A stretch of 64,000 bases of DNA from Ostreococcus lucimarinus CCE9901 (Eukaryota > Chlorophyta > Mamiellophyceae > Mamiellales > Bathycoccaceae): the NCBI RefSeq assembly GCF_000092065.1, contig NC_009363.1, forward strand, positions 310,001-374,000, in the 5' to 3' direction. Position 1 is the stretch's first letter; each line of letters opens with the position of its first letter. The notes under the pieces were generated by a model, which saw nothing but the letters and a program-made list of their open reading frames with translations, made no database searches and had not been told where the DNA came from. Below are positions 53,412-61,563 of this stretch, in pieces. The translations under genes and the position numbers were made by a program.

Positions 53412-53490
53412 TCATCTCGCGCGCCGCATTCTATTTTCGTCCTCGTCCGCGGCGTCGCCCGCCCGTCGTCGGTTGTTAAGTCATGTTCAA

Positions 53491-54000
53491 ATGCCACCCA
53501 TTGTCAGAAGCCGAAGCGGCATCGCGGGCCCCTGGACGCGCGCGCGACTCGCGATGCCCGACGAACGCGCGACGGAGACGCAAAAACACCCCCGCATCGG
53601 CGTCGGCGTCATCATCCGTCGCGAAGACGGCCGCATCGTCGTCGGTCGTCGTCGCGGCTCGCACGGTTTGGGACAGCTCGCGCTGCCCGGTGGCGCTTTA
53701 GAGTGGAAAGAATCCATCGCGCAGTGCGCGAGTCGAGAGACGATGGAGGAGACGGGTCTGGACATCGCGCCCGAGGCGTGGATCGCGCCGTTCGCGATGT
53801 GCGAGTCCGTGATAGACGAGAACAATCATTGGTTGACGGTGTTCGCGCTCGCCGACGTCGCCGCGGACTGCGAGCCCGCGAACGTCGAACCGCACAAGTG
53901 CGAGGGGTGGACGTTCATGTCCATCGGCGACGTGCGCGAGGCGGATAATTTGTTTTTACCGCTTCGGAAGCTCGTGAACGATCGCACGGTGGCGCTCTAG
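53491..54000 (+). CDS. NUDIX hydrolase (NUDT1/NUDT15/plant NUDX1-like)
   Basis: NUDIX enzymes hydrolyse nucleoside diphosphates linked to another group, often cleaning oxidised nucleotides. The 169-residue protein has VGVIIRREDGRIVVGRRRGSHGLGQLALPGGALEWKES and a complete NUDIX box, GGALEWKESIAQCASRETMEETGL, fitting G-x5-E-x7-RE-U-x-EE-x-G-U. The GxGQxALPGG phrase is typical of NUDT15 and plant NUDX1, which act on dGTP analogues or geranyl diphosphate. A Met at 53554 would remove 21 basic residues. It is divergent from the large membrane-protein gene, with 79 bp between starts. Confidence 0.9.
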   Translation: MPPIVRSRSGIAGPWTRARLAMPDERATETQKHPRIGVGVIIRREDGRIVVGRRRGSHGLGQLALPGGALEWKESIAQCASRETMEETGLDIAPEAWIAPFAMCESVIDENNHWLTVFALADVAADCEPANVEPHKCEGWTFMSIGDVREADNLFLPLRKLVNDRTVAL

Positions 54001-54204
54001 TCGTTCGACGGGACGCGGCGAGAGCGAGCGGGACGCCGCGCCGCGGCGACCGCAGAGTGAGACGCGCGCGGCGCGAGAGTCGTCACCACCGCGCGCGCTC
54101 TAGCGCTCGCGCGCACGGTCGCGCGGACCACGATCGTCGAGTGAGCGACGCGCGCGCGGCGAACGAGCCGAGGAGCGAGACGCGTTTGGCGACTTTCATT
54201 CGCC

Positions 54205-54906
54205 ATGCCGCCAAAGAAGGTGCTCGGAGAAAAGCGCCTGACCGCGGAGGAGAAGAAGCGCAAGGAAGAAAAGGAGAAGCGCGAGAAGGATAAAGAGCGG
54301 AAGGAGCGAAAGGCGCAGCTCGCGGCGGACAGAACGTTCGGTTTGAAGAATAAAAACGTCTCCGCGAAAGTCGCGGCCAAGGTTGATGATTTGAAACGGG
54401 ACGCGCCGACCAAGGAGGCGGAACGCGCGCGCGCCGAGGCGCGCGCGCGCGAAAAGAAGAAACAGAAGGACGCGGAAGAAGCCGCGAAGCGAGAGTTGGA
54501 AATTCTGATGGGGGTACGATCGGCGATACCGGAGCGGAGGAAAGTCGCGGCGGAGGGCGAGGACGCGTTGGCGGGCGAGCTCGAAAGTATGGTCGTCACC
54601 GCGGAGCCGAAAAACTTCGTGCGGAAGACTGTCGAGACGCAAAACGAAGCGACAGAGCCGACGAAGGAGCTCACGGAGGAGGAGCGTCGGGAAATCATAG
54701 CTAAAATTGAGTTGGAAAAGGCGCGCGTGAAGGAGGCGGAGCTCAAGGCGAAGGTGGACGTGAATCCATTCCACGTCGACGACGAGGGCTGGTACGATTC
54801 CGATGAAGATCCGTTCGAGTTGTTGAAGATGGTTGCGGGTAATAAGCGCGCGATCATCATGCCTAAAGGTTACGAAGATCCGGACGAGGACGCCATGGAA
54901 ACTTGA
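54205..54906 (+). CDS. DFRP1/ZC3H15-like protein lacking the CCCH zinc fingers
   Basis: DFRP1 (ZC3H15, yeast Tma46) binds and stabilises the DRG1 GTPase at ribosomes. The 233-residue protein starts MPPKK and has AADRTFGLKNKNVSAKV, close to the family's DKTFGLKNKNKSKKV. It is followed only by charged helical sequence, with no CCCH zinc fingers and no obvious DFRP domain. An acidic C-terminal stretch reads NPFHVDDEGWYDSDEDPFE. The gene may be a shortened family member or a separate protein that shares the N-terminal ribosome-contacting segment. Its 5' flank of 204 bp after the NUDIX stop holds no other gene. Confidence 0.65.
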   Translation: MPPKKVLGEKRLTAEEKKRKEEKEKREKDKERKERKAQLAADRTFGLKNKNVSAKVAAKVDDLKRDAPTKEAERARAEARAREKKKQKDAEEAAKRELEILMGVRSAIPERRKVAAEGEDALAGELESMVVTAEPKNFVRKTVETQNEATEPTKELTEEERREIIAKIELEKARVKEAELKAKVDVNPFHVDDEGWYDSDEDPFELLKMVAGNKRAIIMPKGYEDPDEDAMET

Positions 54907-54950
54907 GCTTCCCGGTACCAGTACACTAAACGAATTGAAACACTACAATA

Positions 54951-55757
54951 CTAATACCTAACCGCCTTACTCTGCGTCTCTCGCTCCTCGCGAAATAGTA
55001 AAGCGAGCCTACCAACACCGTACCCATCGACACCGTTCGCTCCGACGAGCGCGCGTGCCCATTCGTCGTGCCCCACTACAGGTTCGCCCGCGAAGCCGTC
55101 GACGCTGTGAAACACACGGTCGCCGCGAAAAATGACCGCATCACCGTCGTTCACGACGATTTCGACGCCTAAATCCTGCCCCTCTACCGGTCGGCTTTGC
55201 GCGTAGGCATCGTACATCGACCCGCGAGCGGGCGGTTTACCTATAGTCATCCGCGTCGGCCGACCGCCCAGCGAAATCGAGACGACCCAACCGACTCCTC
55301 TGTCGAGGTGCGGCGCCATCGTCTCTCGCCGTTTCCCATCTCCCGAAGCCGCCTCGCCGTACACCAGCGCCCAAAAGTGACTCGCCTCGAACGGGTCGTC
55401 GTTCGCGAACGCTCGCCGTAGCGCCCCGTCGTCGTCGTCTTTCGTCTTCGCCGTCGCGACGACGCGCGCGCTCAGCTCAAACAAGTCAATCGGCGCTTCG
55501 CTCAGCGCGCCGACGTCGCCACCGCACGCGCCGGTGCATCGCTTCAATCCGCACGCGCGCACGCACGCCATCGCGCGCTCGCGCTGCCCTCGCGCGTGCG
55601 AGGCGACGATTGTCGGGTGGTCGTTCGCCGCCGCGCGCGCCCAGGCCTCGCGCGAGGCGTACCGCGCGACGGATTCCGTCGCCCGCGCGCGCTCGCGCGC
55701 GTCGAGCGCGTCGCGCAGGACGTAACACTCGAACGGCAATCGCTCGAGGCGCGCCAT
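54951..55757 (-). CDS. AlkB-like 2-oxoglutarate/Fe(II) dioxygenase
   Basis: AlkB enzymes remove alkyl groups oxidatively from DNA, RNA or protein. The 268-residue protein has an APHLDRGVGWVVSISLGG stretch that supplies HxD (His150, Asp152) and the SISLG strand of AlkB. It also has VVNDGDAVIFRGDRVFHSVDGF with the distal His217, and GRLALLFREE with Arg250 and Arg256 for 2-oxoglutarate. A Cys-containing N-terminal region (CGLKRCTGACGG) is unlike the common AlkB domains. The facing strands make this likely a 2OG oxygenase; the AlkB subfamily and substrate are not determined. Confidence 0.75.
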   Translation of the reverse strand: MARLERLPFECYVLRDALDARERARATESVARYASREAWARAAANDHPTIVASHARGQRERAMACVRACGLKRCTGACGGDVGALSEAPIDLFELSARVVATAKTKDDDDGALRRAFANDDPFEASHFWALVYGEAASGDGKRRETMAPHLDRGVGWVVSISLGGRPTRMTIGKPPARGSMYDAYAQSRPVEGQDLGVEIVVNDGDAVIFRGDRVFHSVDGFAGEPVVGHDEWARALVGANGVDGYGVGRLALLFREERETQSKAVRY

Positions 55758-55843
55758 GACGCGCGCGCGCGCGCGCGCCGCGAGGTGACGCTTCGGGACA
55801 CTTTATCCAACTCGCGTCCTGGACAGCAGACACGCGCGCGCGC

Positions 55844-56887
55844 ATGCGCGACGGCGCCGTCGTCGACAGCACGGGCGTGGACGCGGTGCTCGATACCATG
55901 GGCGCGATCCGCCAGCGGTTCTCGCGCGCGCATCGCGCGCAGTGCGCGCGCGCGGTGATTCTGTCGCTGCTCTGGGCCTGCGCGAGCTCGAGCTTGATCT
56001 TCCTGAACAATCATCTCCTGCGCGAGCGCGGGTTTTCGTACCCGATGATGCTGTGCACGATGGGCATGTTGAGCTCTTGGTTGATCGCGTGCGCGCTGGT
56101 GCACACGGGGCGGGTGAAGTTGAAGCACGAGGCGGTGGTGACGCGAAGGTGGTACGCGAGGCACATCTTACCCATCGGGAGCTTGGGCGCGGTTTCACTC
56201 GGGTTTGGGAATTACGTGTACTTGTATCTCAGCGTTAGTTTCATACAAATGCTGAAGAGCGCGGTGCCGGCGGTGACGCTGGTGGTGATGACGACGGCGG
56301 GGCTGGAAAAGTTGCACGGGACGACGCTGCTGGGCGTCGGCATCGTGACGCTCGGCACTTTCATAGCGGCGTACGGGGAGGTGAAGTTCAGCGCGATTGG
56401 AGTGGTGATGATGATAGTAAGTGAATTCGCGGAGGCGATAAGGATGGCGTTTTATCAGTACGTTCTCGGGAATTTGAAGTTTGATTTGATCGAAGGCTTG
56501 TATGTGATGGGACCGGCGGCGTTGCTGTTTCTCGGACTCGGAATCGTGATGTTTGAGCTGAGAGACTTTTTGGATAACGGAGCGTGGTACATCCCGATGG
56601 ACTCGCCGCACCATTTTTTCGCCGCGGCGCTACTGGGCTTTGGAGTGAATTATTTGACACTTGGCGTTATCAAGGCCACAAGCGGGTTGACGTTCAAAGT
56701 CATGGGCCAGGTCAAGAACGCCGTGGTCATCCTGCTCGCTGTCGTCATCTTCGGCAATCCCGTGACCAGTATTCAACTGTTTGGTTACACGTTGTCGTTA
56801 GTTGGGTTTTTCATCTATCAGCGCGGGAAGTCTCAACAGCTCGTCGCCGCAATTCGAGACCGAGACGCCGCTTCTGCCAAGGAATGA
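55844..56887 (+). CDS. Triose-phosphate/nucleotide-sugar translocator family (TPT/DMT) transporter
   Basis: A 347-residue transporter of the drug/metabolite superfamily with about ten membrane helices. Family marks include LIFLNNHLLRERGFSYPMMLCTMGML, FIQMLKSAVPAVTLVVMTTAGLE, ISTG-like GIVTLGTFIAAYGEVKFSAIGVV, and the end TSGLTFKVMGQVKNAVVILLAVVIFGNPVTSIQLFGYTLSLVGFFIYQ, as in Golgi nucleotide-sugar or sugar-phosphate carriers. There is no plastid transit peptide, so a Golgi or ER location is more likely. The substrate is unknown. The start is 86 bp from the divergent AlkB-like gene. Confidence 0.88.
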   Translation: MRDGAVVDSTGVDAVLDTMGAIRQRFSRAHRAQCARAVILSLLWACASSSLIFLNNHLLRERGFSYPMMLCTMGMLSSWLIACALVHTGRVKLKHEAVVTRRWYARHILPIGSLGAVSLGFGNYVYLYLSVSFIQMLKSAVPAVTLVVMTTAGLEKLHGTTLLGVGIVTLGTFIAAYGEVKFSAIGVVMMIVSEFAEAIRMAFYQYVLGNLKFDLIEGLYVMGPAALLFLGLGIVMFELRDFLDNGAWYIPMDSPHHFFAAALLGFGVNYLTLGVIKATSGLTFKVMGQVKNAVVILLAVVIFGNPVTSIQLFGYTLSLVGFFIYQRGKSQQLVAAIRDRDAASAKE

Positions 56888-57010
56888 CAAAGTTCGAGCG
56901 CGTTGTTGAACACATAGTTGCCAGTTTCATAGTCCGTACCGTTTGTATGACAATGTTGAGCTTTCTTCTAAATCTAAAATTACCAGAACGCGCGCATGCA
57001 TGATGGACGT

Positions 57011-58156
57011 TTACTTTCGCACCGTCCCCTTGTCGGCGTGCGAACTGCGATCGTTTTGCTGCTGCTCTTGGCCCGGCATCGGCACACCCGCCGACTCGTA
57101 TTGTGCTTGTTGTTGCGCCAACAAACGCTCGTAATCTTGGGCTTCCATCACGTTCAAGCCCTTGGTGATGACCTTGTCGATTAAACCGTACTCGATCGCT
57201 TGGTTCGGGGTGAAGTAACGCGTACGGTCGAGGTCCTTGCGCACTACGTCAATGTCCTTTCCAGAGAACTCGGACATGAAACCCATATAAGTGTCTTCGT
57301 ACAGCGCGCACTCGTTGGCACGGATTTGAACGTTTTGCGTCGAGTCGAACGTGCGGTTCAACTTGGGCGGCTGCGTGGAAATTTGCACGTGCGGCAGCGC
57401 GTGTCTGCATCCTTTATCGCCCGCCGCCAAAATCAACGACGCGTTCCCGTGGCACTTCCCGACAGCCACGGTGTGAATTTTCGGTCGAATGTAACGCATG
57501 GTGTCCAAAATAGCGTACGCCTCGTTGTCCATCCCCACAACTTCGCCCTTCTCGTTCAGCGACCCCCCAGAGTTGATGTACACATAGCACGGCTTTTCCG
57601 CCTGCTCGTATCCAAGATACAACAACTCCGCCACGACTAACTCCGTCACCGCGGGCACGAGCGACATACCGATGTAACAAATGCGCGCGTTCAACAACAG
57701 CGACGGAAGATCCGGCGGTGCGACCGCACCCGCCGGCGCCATACCCCCGTGCGTCATCGTCGCCCCGCTCATCACCGTTCTGTACCTCGTCGGCTCATTA
57801 TTGTCGCTCGGCATCTCCTTCGCGTACGCCGCACGCGCGCCTAAATCAAGCGCCTTCACGCTGAATCGTTCTCTCGCCTCGCTTCCCGCCAACCCGAGCG
57901 CTTCGATTTGATTCTTAGTCAGCCCGCGCCCGGCGCCCTTCACGTCTGGAAACCTTTCCTCCAAAATCAAGTCCCGCTCCGTGCCCACGACGTCGAAAAA
58001 GTCCTCGTGTCCAAAGTTCATACTCTTCGTCACATTTACCGCGCCTCGATTCGCGCGCGCGGGCGTCACCGCGCGCGTCGCGAGCGCATTCTTCGCGATG
58101 TGGCCTCTTAGGGTTACTCGCTGCGTCGTCGTCGACGTCGCGCGCGCGCCGAGCAT
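57011..58156 (-). CDS. CLPR: Plastid Clp protease non-catalytic subunit ClpR
   Basis: ClpR proteins are inactive ClpP relatives in the plastid Clp core. The 381-residue protein has a transit peptide of ~35 residues, a ClpR-specific N-terminal extension, and the ClpP fold from MSLVPAVTELVVAELLYLGY and PCYVYINSGGS. The catalytic Ser region reads GKCHGNASLILAAG, with Gly at the aligned nucleophile position, and the His region reads LPHVQISTQPP in place of the family's LPHSRIMIHQP. The triad therefore appears absent. The wording MSLVPAVTELVVAEL is close to ClpR1, with ClpR4 as alternative. The Gln-rich C-terminal tail is an extension. Confidence 0.9.
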   Translation of the reverse strand: MLGARATSTTTQRVTLRGHIAKNALATRAVTPARANRGAVNVTKSMNFGHEDFFDVVGTERDLILEERFPDVKGAGRGLTKNQIEALGLAGSEARERFSVKALDLGARAAYAKEMPSDNNEPTRYRTVMSGATMTHGGMAPAGAVAPPDLPSLLLNARICYIGMSLVPAVTELVVAELLYLGYEQAEKPCYVYINSGGSLNEKGEVVGMDNEAYAILDTMRYIRPKIHTVAVGKCHGNASLILAAGDKGCRHALPHVQISTQPPKLNRTFDSTQNVQIRANECALYEDTYMGFMSEFSGKDIDVVRKDLDRTRYFTPNQAIEYGLIDKVITKGLNVMEAQDYERLLAQQQAQYESAGVPMPGQEQQQNDRSSHADKGTVRK

Positions 58157-58418
58157 CGTTGGACTCGTTCGCGCCTTCGTTCGGCGTGTTTAAAGTCTTT
58201 CGATCGATCGAGCGCGTTTACGACGAGGCGTGAACGTCGCGCGTACGAATGTGAGGACGATGTCGCGATGCGCGCTGAAGCTTCGGGCTGGGCGCGCGCG
58301 CGCTTCGTTGCGAAACAGCGCGGCCGAGCGCTCGATCTGTACAGGAAAAGTCCAATATTCCAATATTATTGCGAAGAAACAATACGAAGACTAGTGAAAC
58401 GACCACACTACGCGACTA

Positions 58419-59315
58419 TCAATCGATCTTACGGCTTCGAGTGCGCCTGGTTGCCGGTTTGGCGGCGGAGACGCGCGTCGAGGATTTGCCCGACGGTTTG
58501 GCGGCGTACGCCTTGAGGTAGAAGTTACCGAATAACACGAGCATGTTCGCCATGACGAACATTTGCGCCCATGGTAATGAGACTGGGCAGTGCTTTTCTC
58601 GTAAGACGAACACGGCGTGGACGAAAACGATGACAAATTGTAACATTTGCGCCTGCGTGATGTAACGCTTCCAGGGGCATCGCACGCCGAGCGCCGCCAT
58701 TAAATAGTACGAGTACATCACGATGTGAATGAACGAGTTACACGCCGCACCAAAGTACGCGTCGACGCAATCGTTCGTCGCCATCAGATGACACACGAAC
58801 CACCATGCCCAAATCAACAGTGCGTGATGATACACGTGCAAAAAGCTCAGTTGATTCGTCTTCTTGCGGGCAATCATAAACGCCGTGTCCAGCAATTCCA
58901 AATACTTGTTGTTGTAATGAAACCACACCCCGAGCAAGATGTTAAACGACCGTTTATCGCTCCACGGCATCTTCGACCCCCACGTCGGTTGTTTCAGCGT
59001 CACGATCTCCCGAATAAACATCCCGAGCACGCACACGTTGAACGCCGTCTGATACGCGTTGTACGCCAGCATGAGCCCTTTCGGATCGAACGCCTCTCGC
59101 TTCGCCATCACGCGCGGCCCGACGAGGCAAAACATCAAGTACGCCGTCGTCGCGCACGCCGGGAGCGCGAACGAGAGATCACCGATCCATCGCTGCGCGT
59201 CGACGTTCGCCAAACCTCCGGGCGTGCGCGCGTGCGACCATTCGAACGCGTACGCGTACGTCGCGTAGCCGTACACCGCGAAAGCACACAGCGAAACGAG
59301 CGGAAACTGCGCCAT
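58419..59315 (-). CDS. ELO2: C20 polyunsaturated fatty acid elongase (delta-5 type)
   Basis: ELO proteins condense malonyl-CoA with acyl-CoA. The 298-residue protein carries the ELO histidine box HVYHH (160-164), KYLELLDTAFMIARKK, NSFIHIVMYSYY, and a basic C-terminus (TRRTRSRKID) that may act in ER retention. It strongly resembles the Ostreococcus tauri elongase OtELO2 (delta-5, C20 to C22), as I recall it, with differences in the N-terminus and scattered positions. The product should elongate C20 PUFA such as EPA on the way to DHA. Several membrane helices are seen. It lies 178 bp from, and divergent to, the CYP97C-like gene. Confidence 0.9.
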   Translation of the reverse strand: MAQFPLVSLCAFAVYGYATYAYAFEWSHARTPGGLANVDAQRWIGDLSFALPACATTAYLMFCLVGPRVMAKREAFDPKGLMLAYNAYQTAFNVCVLGMFIREIVTLKQPTWGSKMPWSDKRSFNILLGVWFHYNNKYLELLDTAFMIARKKTNQLSFLHVYHHALLIWAWWFVCHLMATNDCVDAYFGAACNSFIHIVMYSYYLMAALGVRCPWKRYITQAQMLQFVIVFVHAVFVLREKHCPVSLPWAQMFVMANMLVLFGNFYLKAYAAKPSGKSSTRVSAAKPATRRTRSRKID

Positions 59316-59493
59316 GTCTCCGCGTGCGCGCGCGCGAGCGACGAGCGACGGGCGACGCGCGCGTCAGTGGCGACGATGTCGCGGTGGCGAACGGATAGCG
59401 CACGCTCGGCGACATTTCGCGGCGCTCGACGCACGACGCGCGCGAGAGAGACGGAGCGACGCGCGCGAGACGGCGGCGAACGTAACGTTTGAC

Positions 59494-61437
59494 ATGTCGG
59501 CGTTCGCGCGACGCGCGACGACGGCGCAGTGCGCGACGGCGCGCGGTGGGCGAAAAAGTGCGCGCGCGATGACGACGTCGTGCGCGACCTCGCACGCGTC
59601 GCGAGCCGCGGCGTGCGCGGTCGTCGTGACGCCGAACGCGCGATGGTCGCGCGCGCGCGCGACCGCGCGCCGTGGACGCGCGATCGGTGCGATCGAAGAC
59701 CCGTCGGAGGTGTTCAAAGAGGAGGACCTGGATAACATCGTCTTCGTCGACCTCGCGAACGAGGAGGCGGCCATCTCGAATAAGTCTGGCGCCGGTGCGA
59801 CGATGGCGGCGCCGGATTGGATGACCCAGTTGAACCGACTGTGGGGTGGGGCGTCGGAGATTCCCGTGGCGGACGCGAAACTGGAGGATATCACGGGATT
59901 GCTCGGAGGCGGGTTGTTTCAGCCGCTGTTCAAGTGGATGCGAGAGAGCGGGCCGGTGTATTTGCTTCCCACGGGACCCATCACGTCGTACGTCGTCGTG
60001 AGCGATCCCGACTGCATTAAACAGGTGTTATTCAACTACGGAAGCCGGTACATCAAGGGCACAATCGCGGAGGCGGGTGAATTTTTGTTTGGATTGGGCG
60101 TCGCGTTGCAAGAGTTGGAGCCGTGGAAGATTCGACGGAAGGCGGTGGCGCCCTCTTTGCATCGCAAATACGTCGAAGCGATGGTGGATAGATGCTTTGG
60201 TCCGTGCGCCGATCGGATGGTGAGTATTTTGGAGGGCGAAGCTGGCGCTGGCGGCGTCGGTGGCGTGAACATGGAGAGTCGATTTAGCAAGACGGCGCTC
60301 GACATCATCGGCATCTCCGTGTTCAATTACGACTTTGAGGCGCTCACGACGGCGGCGCCGGTGATTCAAGCCACGTATACTGCGCTCAAGGAGGTCGAGA
60401 CACGATCGATGGATCTTTTGCCCACGTGGCGCTTGCCTGAGAAGTTCTTGCGCGTCGTTAGCCCGCGCCAACGCGACGCGCAAGACGCCGTCACCGTCAT
60501 TCGCGACGTCACCCAGCGACTCGTGGACGACTGCAAGCGCATGGTCGAGGAGGAAGAAAAGGTCGGTGGCGCTGAAGAGTGGGCTCGCGATTACTTGAAC
60601 GAGTCAAATCCTTCGGTGTTGCGCTATCTCATCGCTGCGCGCGAAGAAGTGTCTTCGACGCAGCTCAGAGACGATTTGCTCTCGCTTCTCGTCGCCGGTC
60701 ACGAAACCACCGCATCGGTGCTCACGTGGGGCACGTACGAGCTTCTCAAGCCTGAAAACGCGGAGCAGCTTCGCTTACTTCGAGCCGAGCTCGATGAAGT
60801 GCTAGGCACGCGTCCGTTCCCGACGTTTGCGGATTTACCAAAGATGCCCTACCTCGAGCGATGCTTTCACGAGTCCATGCGGCTTTATCCGCAACCTCCC
60901 GTGTACACGCGACGCGCCGTCGTGGAGGATGTCTTGCCCAACGGCATGACGATACCAAAGAACCAAGATTTATTGGTATCGATTTACAACCTCCACCGTT
61001 CGCCCACGAGTTGGGGGCCGACATCGCAAGAGTTCGAGCCCATGCGCTTCGGACCGCTGGCGAACGGGCAACCGAACGAGTTAAACACGGACTACCGCTA
61101 CGTGCCGTTTAGCGCCGGACCGAGGCGATGCCCCGGGGATAAGTTTGCCGTCTACGAGGGCATCGTCATTTGGGCCACGATGTTCAGGCGATTAGACTTG
61201 GAGTTAAAGGCTGGTCACGACGTTGTCATGACGTCTGGGGCGACGATTCACACGAAGAGCGGTTTGTTAGCCACCGTCAAAGCGCGCGCCATGCGAGAAG
61301 TCGCCGAGGCGGACCGTGTCGACTGGGCTAACTTGAAGCCTGCGAAGGATATCGGCGAGGAGTGGATGGAAAAGGCACTCTTCAATAGCGAAGCGACCGG
61401 TGCGGTGAGCGCGGGTAAATGCCCCATGGGTCATTAA
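59494..61437 (+). CDS. CYP97C: Plastid cytochrome P450 CYP97 (CYP97C/LUT1-like carotenoid hydroxylase)
   Basis: CYP97 P450s hydroxylate carotenoid rings in lutein synthesis. The 647-residue protein starts with a ~75-residue Ala/Arg/Thr-rich plastid transit peptide. P450 marks follow: a FQPLFKWMRESGPVYLLPTGP segment, the I-helix AGHETTAS, ExxR in ESMR, PERF-like EPMRFGPL and heme-binding FSAGPRRCPGDKFA with Cys546. Several phrases (IPVADAKLEDITGLLGG, KTALDIIGISVFNYDF, EEVSSTQLRDDLLSLLVAGHETT) match CYP97C/LUT1 better than CYP97A or B. The C-terminal extension (~60 residues) ends in KCPMGH. A Met at 59569 is a weaker start. Confidence 0.93.
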   Translation: MSAFARRATTAQCATARGGRKSARAMTTSCATSHASRAAACAVVVTPNARWSRARATARRGRAIGAIEDPSEVFKEEDLDNIVFVDLANEEAAISNKSGAGATMAAPDWMTQLNRLWGGASEIPVADAKLEDITGLLGGGLFQPLFKWMRESGPVYLLPTGPITSYVVVSDPDCIKQVLFNYGSRYIKGTIAEAGEFLFGLGVALQELEPWKIRRKAVAPSLHRKYVEAMVDRCFGPCADRMVSILEGEAGAGGVGGVNMESRFSKTALDIIGISVFNYDFEALTTAAPVIQATYTALKEVETRSMDLLPTWRLPEKFLRVVSPRQRDAQDAVTVIRDVTQRLVDDCKRMVEEEEKVGGAEEWARDYLNESNPSVLRYLIAAREEVSSTQLRDDLLSLLVAGHETTASVLTWGTYELLKPENAEQLRLLRAELDEVLGTRPFPTFADLPKMPYLERCFHESMRLYPQPPVYTRRAVVEDVLPNGMTIPKNQDLLVSIYNLHRSPTSWGPTSQEFEPMRFGPLANGQPNELNTDYRYVPFSAGPRRCPGDKFAVYEGIVIWATMFRRLDLELKAGHDVVMTSGATIHTKSGLLATVKARAMREVAEADRVDWANLKPAKDIGEEWMEKALFNSEATGAVSAGKCPMGH

Positions 61438-61508
61438 GCGATAGCGCGAATGTTTTAGTACGAAGCGAAAAAGCCCGAAAATAATTTCTCAAACCGTGCG
61501 TCGCGTCA

Positions 61509-61513
61509 TTACA
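61509..61513 (-). terminator. TGTAA polyadenylation motif of the RPS9 gene
   Basis: Minus-strand TGTAA lies 50 nt past the RPS9 stop codon. Confidence 0.35.
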
Positions 61514-61563
61514 ATCTAGACGTTAATTATCACGCGACCACCCCCAATCGACCGAAGAATCCT

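Noticed and set aside
52927-53490. Long N-terminal extension of the NUDIX protein
   Set aside because: It lies over the start of the opposite-strand membrane-protein gene and shows no domain; the NUDIX protein is complete from 53491.
53997-54860. Minus-strand Ser/Phe/Ala-rich frame across the DFRP1-like gene
   Set aside because: It mirrors the Lys/Glu-rich plus-strand gene (AAG/GAG codons read as Leu/Phe/Ser) and has no recognisable features.
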